Shown here: positions 16,443-24,890 of the stretch, piece by piece
Layout of the letters: each line of letters starts with the position of its first letter
Position numbering within the stretch: the first letter of the stretch is position 1
Translations under genes and position numbers: made by a program
Notes under the pieces: generated by a model
What the model saw: only the letters and a program-made list of their open reading frames with translations
What the model was told of the DNA's origin: nothing
Database searches by the model: none
DNA from: Desulfobacteraceae bacterium Eth-SRB2
Lineage (GTDB): Bacteria > Desulfobacterota > Desulfobacteria > Desulfobacterales > UBA11574
NCBI GenBank assembly: GCA_004193595.1
Contig: RPGQ01000002.1
Location: 181,752-245,751, forward strand
Direction: 5' to 3'
DNA: 64,000 nucleotides

Positions 16443-18188
16443 TTACAAGGGAAAACGCAGAATGACCGTGGTTCCCTTTTCAGCGTCACTTTGGCATTCA
16501 ATGGCACCGCCATGCGCAGTCACTATGGTTTTAACGATGGACATACCCAGGCCCGTGCCTTTTTTCCCCTTGGTGGTAAAAAACGGATCGAACATCTGTC
16601 CCAGAACCTCCGGGGCAATCCCGGAACCCGTATCTTCTACCGCCACGCAAAGGTGCGCTTCCCGGACCGCCCCTCTAATCCTTATAATCCCTGAATCCGT
16701 CATGGCTTCCACGCTGTTTTTTATCAGGTTGTTCATCACCTGATAAAAAAGGCGGCGGTCTGCGTTGATTTTAGGCAGATCCGGCGGCCAATCCAGTTGT
16801 AATCGGATCTGTCTTTTTTCAGCCTCCGGCTCATGTACCGCCAAAACCTCTTTGATAATGGGTCCTAAAGCAATCTTTGTCATTCGCAATTCCGGCATTT
16901 TGGCAAACTGCAGAAAATTATGAATGAACTCCCTGACCCGGGCGGATTCTTTGTCCAGAATCTCAAGGGCCTTTGAGCCTTTTTGACTGAGGGGTTCACC
17001 CTTGAGCAGGGTGAGGATCATGCCCACGTTGTTGAGCAGGTTTCCCACTTCATGTGTGACTTTGCTGGACGTGGTACCCAAAACCGCCAGGTTTTTGGCG
17101 TGGACAAGTTCCTTGGCGGTTTCCACTTCCCGGCGGATATGTTCTTTTAGAGAATCGGTCATGTCATTAAATGCCACGCCCAGATCGCCGATTTCATCCA
17201 TTGAGTCTATGGAGACTTTCTGTTCCAGATCCCCCTGCCCTATTCTCTGGACCTGTTGATGAAGGGTATGAATGGGAGCCATAAAGCGATTGACATACCA
17301 CCATCCCAATACTAAGACTATGAAACAAATACTACCGGTTATTAAGACTGCCCGGGAAATATTCCGGTAAAGATACGCATAGATCTCCTGCATGGGCTGC
17401 TCCAGGACAATGACCCAGTCAAAGCGCGGAACATACGCCCCCAAACAAAAAAACCGTGTCCCTTGTTTTTGCTCGATCCACCTTACCGGTATATCCGACC
17501 CACGGACCTCTTTAAATATCTCCGGCTTTTGGGTCGGAGGTACACTTACCACCCGGTCGATTTTCCGATGCGCGATAAATCGCCCGGACAAGTCCATAAT
17601 ATACACGTGTCCGGTCCTGCCGATGGTAATTCCTTCCAGCACGTCCCATACGGATTTCAGGTTCAGTTCCCCCCATAAGATCTCTCTGACTTGTCCCAGT
17701 CTCATAACCGGCACCGCAATGTGTATGAACGGAAACCTGTCCTCGGTCAACAGCACACCGGAAATAGCGGTTTGCCCGGACAACGCCTTTTCGAAAAGGG
17801 CCGCAGGTACGGATTCAAATTCCTGAGATTCCCATCGGGTGGATGCAATGAATTTTCCCTGTGCGGAAATCAGGGAAACAGACATAAATTCGCTGTTCTT
17901 GTGGGTAAAGGCGGCCAGGGCCATCTGTATTTGCCACGGGTCCAGTTTGGTGGCCGACATGGCCAAAGAAAGCGTTTCAAGACCCCTGTGCGCATGTTCC
18001 ATGAAAAGCCCGATCTCACCGGCCGAGCTTTTAATGATATTTCTGTAATCCTGGCTTATGGTTTTTTGAAAATAGCCATAGCTGGTCCAGGTCAAAATAA
18101 CGCTGGTAATAAGAATAGACAGGATAATAAAGGGAAGGACAAACAAAAGGAACTTGTAGAGTATTTTTGTTTTGCGAGTTTTTTTCAT
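16443..18188 (-). CDS. NtrB-like membrane sensor histidine kinase (Cache-HAMP-HisKA-HATPase)
   Basis: About 581 residues from the ATG at 18188 (MKKTRKTKILYKFLLFVLP); the open frame continues upstream without a better start. Order: TM (about 10-32), Cache-like periplasmic sensor (40-275, with TGHVYIMDLSGRFIAH), TM (285-305), HAMP (305-360), dimerisation domain with the phospho-acceptor His (KVTHEVGNLLNN), then HATPase (N box NLIKNSVEAM, G boxes DTGSGIAPEV and GTGLGMSIV). The family phosphorylates a partner regulator. No regulator adjoins it; the nearest cognate candidate is the NtrC-type regulator at 29816-31174, at the other end of the same-strand block. It starts 154 nt after the MFS gene. 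Confidence 0.85.
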   Translation of the reverse strand: MKKTRKTKILYKFLLFVLPFIILSILITSVILTWTSYGYFQKTISQDYRNIIKSSAGEIGLFMEHAHRGLETLSLAMSATKLDPWQIQMALAAFTHKNSEFMSVSLISAQGKFIASTRWESQEFESVPAALFEKALSGQTAISGVLLTEDRFPFIHIAVPVMRLGQVREILWGELNLKSVWDVLEGITIGRTGHVYIMDLSGRFIAHRKIDRVVSVPPTQKPEIFKEVRGSDIPVRWIEQKQGTRFFCLGAYVPRFDWVIVLEQPMQEIYAYLYRNISRAVLITGSICFIVLVLGWWYVNRFMAPIHTLHQQVQRIGQGDLEQKVSIDSMDEIGDLGVAFNDMTDSLKEHIRREVETAKELVHAKNLAVLGTTSSKVTHEVGNLLNNVGMILTLLKGEPLSQKGSKALEILDKESARVREFIHNFLQFAKMPELRMTKIALGPIIKEVLAVHEPEAEKRQIRLQLDWPPDLPKINADRRLFYQVMNNLIKNSVEAMTDSGIIRIRGAVREAHLCVAVEDTGSGIAPEVLGQMFDPFFTTKGKKGTGLGMSIVKTIVTAHGGAIECQSDAEKGTTVILRFPL

Positions 18189-18342
18189 CACACCGGTTGA
18201 TGGTCCTAATACTTCCCGAAGAAAATAAGTTGACGCCCTTTCTCCTTTAATCCATATGACGACATTTTGCAACAGAATTGAAAAGGAAGAAATATGAATT
18301 GGACAATCCAATGGAAAAAAGTCAACCAACTTGAAACCGTAT

Positions 18343-19545
18343 TTATGGTAATTTTTTGGGATGGAAGTTTGAATGACGCGCAAAACCGCTTGCTTTCACC
18401 ATCATCGATGCTACCAGCAGGATTAACGCCCCGACCAGCAATAGGGAACCGGTATCCAACAGTTTTAACACCAATACGCTCCCCAGAGTTCCTCCGAGAT
18501 AGCATGCACCTCTTAAAAACAGAAGCGCCGATACAATTTTACCCACGTGGGACGCCGGAGTGTTTTTCTGAATCAGACTTTCAAATAATACGTACATAAA
18601 GGTAAAGCCGCATCCAAACAGAACCATAAGCCAGGAGAGTTGAAATGGGGGCGTCAGCTTGCCCAGTACGGCCATTGCCGCTGACAGACTAACAAAAGTG
18701 ACGATAAGAGCGCGCCGGAGACTCAAGGCCGCCGAACATCGAAGCAGCAGCGTGGACAGAAAAGCGCCCGCCTGATACAAAGACATGAGAAAACCCCACT
18801 GTGAAATATCCCCTCCGAAGCGATCCTTGAAAAGCAGGGGAAGGGAAAAATTTAAAATCCCGCCGCCCAAAAGGACAAGTCCTAACACGATAAAATAAGC
18901 ACCCAGATTCTGATTGTTATTAAAGATCACGCGGTATGCTGAAAACCAATTTCGCCGGTTTTGCGGTTTAGAATTCGGGATAGGTTCACTTTCCAGGACA
19001 GCAACGTTTTTCGGAAGCATGACAACAGCGCAAATAGCGATCAGAAAAAGAAGCCCGGCCATTCCCATCGCCGCACGTTTCCCGATTTGGCTGATTGTCC
19101 ATCCCACAATAAAGGGCGATGTAACGGCCCCGGCGATTGCCACCCTTTCGTTCAGGGCGTTAAAGGAGATCAACCGGTTTCCGGAAACCAGGAGGGGAAT
19201 AATCGTAAGCCTGCCGATAGTGAAAAAGAGTGACGTGCAAATGAATAAAAGATAGATGGTAATGATCGCTTTCGGCAAAACGCTGAAGACAAGGGCTGCG
19301 GCCAGAACGCACTTACAAATCAGCGCCCCTGCTAGCAATCTTCCGGAACCGATCCGATCAACCAGAAGACCGGCAAAAGGGCTCAAAAAAATGGATGGCG
19401 CCTGCTCGACCGTACTCAGCCATAACAGATTCGACAGGCAATCACCACCTTTAAATATGAGCAGATCAAAGAGGGTCAAACTGACAAACCGCTTTCCAAG
19501 ATCTGCCCAAAAATCGGCTGCGATGATCAGATACTGCCTTTTCAC
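18343..19545 (-). CDS. MFS transporter, probable exporter of the RiPP cluster
   Basis: A 400-residue major facilitator protein with about 10-12 membrane helices. It contains the loop 2-3 signature region (SPFAGLLVDRIGSGRLL, the G-x-x-x-D-R-x-G type). The start codon overlaps the stop of the radical SAM gene by 4 nt (ATGA), so the two are translationally coupled. MFS proteins of this size in such a position commonly export small molecules or peptides; the substrate here would be the processed product of the 20928 precursor. That is an inference from gene order. No peptidase or ABC exporter is nearby. Confidence 0.82.
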   Translation of the reverse strand: MKRQYLIIAADFWADLGKRFVSLTLFDLLIFKGGDCLSNLLWLSTVEQAPSIFLSPFAGLLVDRIGSGRLLAGALICKCVLAAALVFSVLPKAIITIYLLFICTSLFFTIGRLTIIPLLVSGNRLISFNALNERVAIAGAVTSPFIVGWTISQIGKRAAMGMAGLLFLIAICAVVMLPKNVAVLESEPIPNSKPQNRRNWFSAYRVIFNNNQNLGAYFIVLGLVLLGGGILNFSLPLLFKDRFGGDISQWGFLMSLYQAGAFLSTLLLRCSAALSLRRALIVTFVSLSAAMAVLGKLTPPFQLSWLMVLFGCGFTFMYVLFESLIQKNTPASHVGKIVSALLFLRGACYLGGTLGSVLVLKLLDTGSLLLVGALILLVASMMVKASGFARHSNFHPKKLP

Positions 19546-20855
19546 GATGTTTGCCCATTGCTGCGAAAGCCATCCTTAGATAAGGCCGCGAACACTTGTG
19601 CCCGGATATAGTCCTCCAGCAGGTTGCGGTAGGTATCATAGTGACAGTCGATACCGTTAAAATCATTGTGCCGGGTAAGAGACTGCAGCCGGCATCCGCC
19701 CATGCATAGGGGCAGCAGCTCGCATTGATTCAGGCACTGATCGGGCAGTTTGCGATTCAAAAGCTGTGATTCAGCGACAAAGTCGATGCCGGTTAAGACG
19801 TTGCCGTAAGCCATTTCACCGCCCTGGAGAGAGGGACAGGGGATGATCGAGCCGTCCGTATCAAAGACATAAATGGAACGAAAGTCTGCCATACAGATAT
19901 TGGACGGGGCGCTTCCGTTTACCGGAACCCCCCGCCGTGCGGCCTCTTGTTTTAAAAACAAGAAGTTGTCTATCTCACCCATGCCGGCACGAAATTCACT
20001 CTGACCTCGTTTTTCCAAAATGGGAGTAAAGGCAATATCTTCCACCCGGATATTCCTGCGGTTCATATCATCCAACATTTCAGGAAGTTGCTCAAAGTCA
20101 CGGGTGCCCGCATCGTACTGGCATTCTATGCGGATGGGAATGGATCCGGAAATCTTCTCCAAGTTTTTCATGATCGTCTCATAGGTTTTACCTCCGCCCA
20201 CAGAAGGCCGCAAGCGATCATGCACCTCGGCCGGACCAGCCAGGCTGACCCGGACCGCAATCAGGCCGACGGCTTTTAGTTTGGAAATGACTGTTCTGGC
20301 AACAAGGGTGCCGTTGGTCGTTATGGTAAAGCCGTAATCAATCCCCCTGCCTTTACAAAAATAAAACCGCCGTGAGGCGCTCTTTATAATCACATCTAAA
20401 TTCATCAGCGGTTCTCCGCCAAGATAATCGTCTCTAACCTGCTGCGGGTGATTTCTTTTGATCTGTTCAAGATAGAAATCGTCCATTTCACGTGCCGTTC
20501 CCTCAGACATGTCTTTGGCTTCAGGGTCCAGGATGCAGTAGGTGCATTGGTTGTTGCATCTGCGGGTCACCAAAATCTTTGAACGTATTGTGTTGAAATC
20601 GTGCACATGCCGCTGTTTCCATTCCTTGAACACCACAGTTTCGTCGAGACCTCCCCTTATCAGGATGCCTTGCTGAATCAACTGTCCAACCATTTCAGCA
20701 TCTACAGTCGGGGTGGTATTTAAGATGTTCATCCATTTCGATCCCGTCATTAGAATAAATGCCTTTGTCAATGTGCTATATACAGCGATGAGTTCATCCT
20801 TCCTGTCTTCGACAGGCAGAGCCACCGCAAATCTCGATAATTGATATCCGGTCAT
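19542..20855 (-). CDS. Radical SAM/SPASM peptide maturase
   Basis: A 437-residue radical SAM enzyme. Residues 1-85 form a small N-terminal domain (VYSTLTKAFILM, then AEMVGQLIQQGILI) like the N-terminal domains of geopeptide-type and other SPASM maturases, which may hold the precursor. The 4Fe-4S/SAM motif is CNNQCTYC (Cys100, 104, 107). The core continues YLGGEPLMNLDVI and TITTNGTL. The SPASM domain near the C terminus has CLNQCELLPLCMGGC, giving ligands for extra Fe-S clusters. Such enzymes install thioether or C-C/C-X crosslinks in ribosomal peptides. A ribosome site AAAGGAGA precedes the ATG. A 27-residue Cys-Cys peptide gene lies 72 nt upstream, and the MFS gene overlaps downstream. Confidence 0.88.
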   Translation of the reverse strand: MTGYQLSRFAVALPVEDRKDELIAVYSTLTKAFILMTGSKWMNILNTTPTVDAEMVGQLIQQGILIRGGLDETVVFKEWKQRHVHDFNTIRSKILVTRRCNNQCTYCILDPEAKDMSEGTAREMDDFYLEQIKRNHPQQVRDDYLGGEPLMNLDVIIKSASRRFYFCKGRGIDYGFTITTNGTLVARTVISKLKAVGLIAVRVSLAGPAEVHDRLRPSVGGGKTYETIMKNLEKISGSIPIRIECQYDAGTRDFEQLPEMLDDMNRRNIRVEDIAFTPILEKRGQSEFRAGMGEIDNFLFLKQEAARRGVPVNGSAPSNICMADFRSIYVFDTDGSIIPCPSLQGGEMAYGNVLTGIDFVAESQLLNRKLPDQCLNQCELLPLCMGGCRLQSLTRHNDFNGIDCHYDTYRNLLEDYIRAQVFAALSKDGFRSNGQTS

Positions 20856-20880
20856 GATAAAATCTCCTTTTTAATAAAGT

Positions 20881-20906
20881 CCCCGGAGAACCCGGACTTC
20901 TCCAGG
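20881..20906 (-). terminator. Hairpin between RiPP precursor and maturase
   Basis: On the minus strand, CCTGGAGAA pairs with TTCTCCGGGG. There is no long U tract immediately after the stem (ACTTTATT follows), so it is more likely a partial terminator or a 3' stabiliser giving more precursor than maturase mRNA. Confidence 0.5.
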
Positions 20907-20927
20907 GAGGTTATGGTTTTCTATTGT

Positions 20928-21011
20928 CTAGTTGCGGGAAGCAGGGCCACCAAGGCAACAGTGCATCCCTGACGCTCTAACCGCATATGTACCGGTGTTG
21001 ATCAGCATCAT
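20928..21011 (-). CDS. Putative RiPP precursor peptide (27 residues, Cys-Cys)
   Basis: This gene is too short for ordinary gene finders. It starts with two adjacent ATGs (21011 and 21008) behind a strong AAGGAGGTGAG spaced 7 nt, and ends at TAG 20928-20930. The 27 residues begin MMLINTGTYAV and end MHCCLGGPASRN. Cys18-Cys19 and the following Leu-Gly-Gly-Pro form a likely core; residues 1-15 would be a short leader. It lies directly before a radical SAM/SPASM maturase and an MFS exporter, has its own promoter-like signal and is followed by a hairpin, as in peptide natural-product operons. It resembles no precursor I can name. A chance frame is possible, but the ribosome site, position and Cys content argue against that. 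Confidence 0.68.
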   Translation of the reverse strand: MMLINTGTYAVRASGMHCCLGGPASRN

Positions 21012-21082
21012 GGCTCTCACCTCCTTCTTAATGAATTTACATTTAGGCAATATTGATGCGCGCATGCTGGTATAAGAGTATT

Positions 21083-21098
21083 TCAAAATGGGTGCCAG
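21083..21098 (-). promoter_or_regulatory. Sigma-54-like promoter for the RiPP operon
   Basis: The minus strand reads TGGCACCCATTTTGA: the -24 GG and the -12 dinucleotide are separated by exactly 10 nt. The -12 element is GA, not the consensus GC, so it is a near match. The predicted start is near 21072, about 60 nt before the precursor ATG. Confidence 0.5.
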
Positions 21099-21195
21099 AT
21101 TCTTGGGAATTGAGAAATTGACTTACATGAGCCTGTTATTGCAGGGTAAAAACGCCTCTCCATAAGAGAACAAAATCGTTTTTATCAAGAAAAAA

Positions 21196-21223
21196 GTTCG
21201 AACTTAGGAAGATAAGTTCGAAC
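21196..21223. promoter_or_regulatory. Twin GTTCGAAC palindromes, candidate sigma-54 enhancer
   Basis: GTTCGAAC occurs at 21196-21203 and again at 21216-21223, 20 bp apart (about two helical turns), within the direct repeat AAGTTCGAAC. The pair is about 125-150 bp upstream of the predicted start of the RiPP transcript, the usual place for sigma-54 activator sites. The cognate activator is not known. Confidence 0.5.
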
Positions 21224-21487
21224 AAAATAGCAATAAGTATAAACTTGCATTAAACGAATATTTTATATGAAAATGTCTACCCTCATTAATCGTTTTCAAA
21301 TTTATTAGAACTTGCAGACTCACACGGACTTACATTAGATGAAAAAGATGAAAGAGTGGAATGATGGGAAAGAGTTAGATATCCAGCACATAGCCTCCCG
21401 GCTTCCCAGTCATTTTGTCTGTCTATGTTTGTGTGGATCTGTGATTAATTTAAATATATGGATGAAGAATTAGAATGTTTAGCCAGA
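21224..21487. other. Spacer between RiPP control region and binding-protein gene
   Basis: About 260 bp, AT-rich. Apart from short repeats of the GGAATGATGGG type I see no gene, terminator or further operator in it. Confidence 0.4.
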
Positions 21488-23116
21488 TCAGTCCTGCTTA
21501 AGGACAGCGTGTCTTAAACGGTAAATGCCTTCGTGGTTAAGGGAAAAAGTATGTGGTAATTGAAATCGTTTGGACATGGCGTCATTTGCGGTTTTATGAA
21601 ATAAAAAAGTGCCGGGCTGAAGGGATGTGATAAGCGTGTCTATTTTGCAAAAAACATCTTTTTGCTTTTCCGGGTTTTTCTCTGAAAGTCCTTTTTTTAA
21701 CAGGCGTGTTACTTGCGTATGTTTAAAGCAGCCGGCATATGACTTTCCTATAGTGCGGGGGGACCAGGTCATTTGTATAATTTCGGGATTACGATATGCG
21801 CCGTTTAGTTCAGTCAGCACAGCATGGAAGTCAGTACTCCGACAGTATCTTCTATGAAGATTTTCAAAAGGAAGCGCCTGTAGTTTCACCCGGATTCCAA
21901 GGTCGTTTAAGCAGAGCTGGATATAGCGGGCCACTTTCTTTTCGATCTGGCTCTCCTTAAATACAAGAATGGTAAATTCAAAGGGCTTTCCATCCTTAAA
22001 AAGGCGGCGGCTCTTTCTATCATGAGACCAGCCAACTTCTTTTAAAAGGGCCAGGGACTTTTGTGGGTCATAGGGCACTGGCTTTACATTGGGATTGTGA
22101 AACGGGGAATCCACCCCCATGGGTCCGTTTGCGACTCTCCCATAGCCATTCAGGATGTTTTCGACGATATACCAGCGATCGATAGCAAGTGACAGAGCCC
22201 GGCGAACCTTGGAGTCTGAAAACAGCGGATCATACGTATTATAAAGCAGAATTGTATAAAAACGCAGAGTGTATTCATCAAAATAAAACCTGTCTTGACA
22301 ATGCTTCAGCATCTTATAGTTTTTGGGTGTGATTTCCTGAGCAATATCCGTCTCGCCCGCAAGAAGCCTGATCCATGATTTTTCCCGGTCCGCCTGATAA
22401 ATAAAAACGATTCGATCCACGAAAGGCCGACCCTCATAATAGTCTTTATTGGCCTCAAGAACAACTTTCCTGTTCCCCTCCCTGTATTTGAATCTAAAGG
22501 GCCCTGAACCTATAGGATGATTATAAAGGTCCATATCCTTGCCGTCGGATCCGAGAATTATCGCCGTATCCCAAATTTTGGAGAGAAAACCGGGATCGTT
22601 ATTTTTTAATCGGATGCGGACGGCACCGTCTGGAAAAGTTGAGATGTCGTAAACCAGAAAAGCCAGGTCGCTCCTAAAGCTTGAAAGAACGGATTTTAGA
22701 GAATAAACTACATCTTTAGGCGTTACAGGTTTCCCGTTGTGAAATCTTACCTTTTTTTTAAGATAGATCGTCCAGGTAAAGCTTTTCGGATTATAATGCC
22801 ATTTATTAGCCAAGTCCGGTTGAATTTTTCCATTTTCATCAGGAACGAAAAGGTAGCTGTAGAGCAAAGAACAAACATAGGTAGAACCACCGATTTCACC
22901 CCAGGTAGGATCTAATAAACCAAACGGAACGAACACATCGTAACGAATTACATTTTCGCTTTTATGACGATGTTCGTTTGAAATATCGTCCGATTTTCCG
23001 CAGCAAAACATAATCGCAGCAAATAGAATGCATAGTAGAGCCATGTATGCGATTTTTCGCCTTTGCAATAAAAGGATCGGCATGCCAATATCCGAATTTG
23101 TTGCCCTTATCTTCAT
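21488..23116 (-). CDS. Family 5 (OppA/DppA-like) extracytoplasmic solute-binding protein
   Basis: Up to 542 residues with an N-terminal hydrophobic signal (about residues 27-43) ending in MFCC-GKS, possibly a lipoprotein site. The mature part follows the peptide/nickel-binding family: DLANKWHYNPKSFTWTIYLK, VRFHNGKPVTPKDVVYSLKS, HPIGSGPFRF, VRRALSLAIDRWYIV. These proteins deliver oligopeptides, nickel or similar ligands to an ABC importer. No permease or ATPase gene is adjacent, so it is an orphan. It lies directly upstream of the RiPP precursor region on the same strand and might recognise the modified peptide, but this is speculation. Several starts are possible. Confidence 0.82.
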   Translation of the reverse strand: MKIRATNSDIGMPILLLQRRKIAYMALLCILFAAIMFCCGKSDDISNEHRHKSENVIRYDVFVPFGLLDPTWGEIGGSTYVCSLLYSYLFVPDENGKIQPDLANKWHYNPKSFTWTIYLKKKVRFHNGKPVTPKDVVYSLKSVLSSFRSDLAFLVYDISTFPDGAVRIRLKNNDPGFLSKIWDTAIILGSDGKDMDLYNHPIGSGPFRFKYREGNRKVVLEANKDYYEGRPFVDRIVFIYQADREKSWIRLLAGETDIAQEITPKNYKMLKHCQDRFYFDEYTLRFYTILLYNTYDPLFSDSKVRRALSLAIDRWYIVENILNGYGRVANGPMGVDSPFHNPNVKPVPYDPQKSLALLKEVGWSHDRKSRRLFKDGKPFEFTILVFKESQIEKKVARYIQLCLNDLGIRVKLQALPFENLHRRYCRSTDFHAVLTELNGAYRNPEIIQMTWSPRTIGKSYAGCFKHTQVTRLLKKGLSEKNPEKQKDVFCKIDTLITSLQPGTFLFHKTANDAMSKRFQLPHTFSLNHEGIYRLRHAVLKQD

Positions 23117-23210
23117 TGTGAACGCAAATACAGTTTTTTCAGAATCTTTTGGTCAGAACTCTCCGAATATCATCGATTTGATACACCAAAGCCCTTTGGA
23201 CCGGAATTAT

Positions 23211-24890
23211 TTACTTGGTGCTTAAATTCACCATCCTTACTTCACTTTTGTTTTCACCCATACATAACAGTGTGTCGAATGTAATTTCAATCTGTCCGGC
23301 CTGATTTTCAATTGAACGACTTGGTTTTTTTTGGGATTGAACTTTCGCCAATGCTTTTTTAAGCAGAACCTCCACAAATTCATGATCCTGCTTGTCTGCC
23401 AAAACTTCTTCATCAAGATTATGTGTAGGCATGGCCTTTATCCAGATTTCCGTCTCCCGCTTCCGGTCTTCTGAGGTTAAAATTACCGGGATTAACACGG
23501 CATCGTCCTTTTTCCCATTTTTTCCATCTGCCGAAACCAATTCAATTTTTTTTGGATGAATAAAAATATATCGCCCCCTAAACTCATCATCACCAAAACC
23601 GGCTATGATTTTCCCCGGTGGTTTAGGTGGCTTAGGCGGATCTTGACCGCCATCTCCAAACGCAGCCCTTACGATTGTATCCACAAATAAAGACAACTCA
23701 CTTCTGGCCTTAAACCATGGTTCATTAAGTACCGGCTTCGGCTTTTTATTAGCCTTAGCTTGAAATGTCTCCTTCAGTACATTTGATAGAAAACCTTCTG
23801 TGAATACGGATAGCTTTTGATATTTCCTTTCAAACATTTCATAATCCAACTCGCCTCTTTTATCAGCATTTTTAAGGGCCATCGGCGTAATAACGGCGTA
23901 TGATCGTTGCTCTTTCTTTAATAACTCACAAATTTTTTGTGTATGCGCACATCCAATAATCATGGCAACAATGGGCACATCTTTATGATCGGCAACATTT
24001 ATTGTAGCGTCTACCATGGTATATTCCGCATTTGCCCGCCCCCTGGAGAATGCTATATATTTATCCAATGCAGTAATTTCATCAGAATTTAGGTTTACGG
24101 ACTTAACTTCAGTCCTCCTTTTTATCTCCTCCATTATTTTTACATGCTTTTGAAGAGGCACTTTTGTGAAAAAATCTTCACTTCGCATTGTATCCGCAGT
24201 CTGCTTGACCCATGGGTCGGCTGAAAGAATATAATTTAGCAATTCTCTGATTTTTTCATTCCTTTTCTCTCCATTAAGCTTTTTACTTTCACTATCTAAT
24301 CGCTGCACCTCAAGTAAATGATTTTGAGTCAGGGAACTCTGAGCTATTTTTAAAAGACATAATAGCGGTGCGGTTTGAGCTTTTTCCCCAATCTCTACAT
24401 TATATTCTTTATATTCTTTCGAAATTTCAATCGGGTGTAAAGATACATCGTTGTATGCCAATTTTAGGAATTCGGCGGAGCTTATCTCTCCTTCTTCCAA
24501 TAAGCGAACCGCCACTTCAATTTTGGCCCTTGTATCTTTGCGAGCGGCTTTTTGATACCAATCCGTATCGATTTTTGTGTCGTCTTTTAAATAACCTTCA
24601 AGTGCAATATCCCTTAATCCATATTTTGAATAAAGCCGGACCAGTGCAATTGCATGCTGAATTTGGGCCGCCCTGCTGTTGTGGGCCTCTTCCATAACCA
24701 TAATCGGAGCGCTCTTTTTTTCCTGGAACGTACTTCCAACAACGCCTACTTCCTTGCACACTAAATTTGCTATAACTTTAACATTCGTCGAACCCTGACC
24801 GGCAGTTACTAAATCATAAGAGAAAACAGAAAGCATGAAAATGAGTGTCATCACAATTGTCTTTTTAGCCGCCCTACTCCTCTTTTTCAT
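23211..24890 (-). CDS. Secreted ChaN/EreA-superfamily-like protein
   Basis: A 559-residue protein with a signal peptide (cleavage near VTAG). Residues about 60-350 have the spaced signature of the TIKI/TraB/ChaN/EreA superfamily: VMEEAHNSRAAQIQHA (Glu and His pair), DIALEGYL, and later AMIIGCAHTQ. These folds include metal- or heme-binding and hydrolytic proteins; which applies is unknown. A Pro-rich linker DPPKPPKPPG (about 416-425) leads to a second, unrecognised domain. Its start overlaps the end of the upstream HEAT-like gene by 17 nt, so the pair is coupled. Confidence in the superfamily is moderate. Confidence 0.45.
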   Translation of the reverse strand: MKKRSRAAKKTIVMTLIFMLSVFSYDLVTAGQGSTNVKVIANLVCKEVGVVGSTFQEKKSAPIMVMEEAHNSRAAQIQHAIALVRLYSKYGLRDIALEGYLKDDTKIDTDWYQKAARKDTRAKIEVAVRLLEEGEISSAEFLKLAYNDVSLHPIEISKEYKEYNVEIGEKAQTAPLLCLLKIAQSSLTQNHLLEVQRLDSESKKLNGEKRNEKIRELLNYILSADPWVKQTADTMRSEDFFTKVPLQKHVKIMEEIKRRTEVKSVNLNSDEITALDKYIAFSRGRANAEYTMVDATINVADHKDVPIVAMIIGCAHTQKICELLKKEQRSYAVITPMALKNADKRGELDYEMFERKYQKLSVFTEGFLSNVLKETFQAKANKKPKPVLNEPWFKARSELSLFVDTIVRAAFGDGGQDPPKPPKPPGKIIAGFGDDEFRGRYIFIHPKKIELVSADGKNGKKDDAVLIPVILTSEDRKRETEIWIKAMPTHNLDEEVLADKQDHEFVEVLLKKALAKVQSQKKPSRSIENQAGQIEITFDTLLCMGENKSEVRMVNLSTK

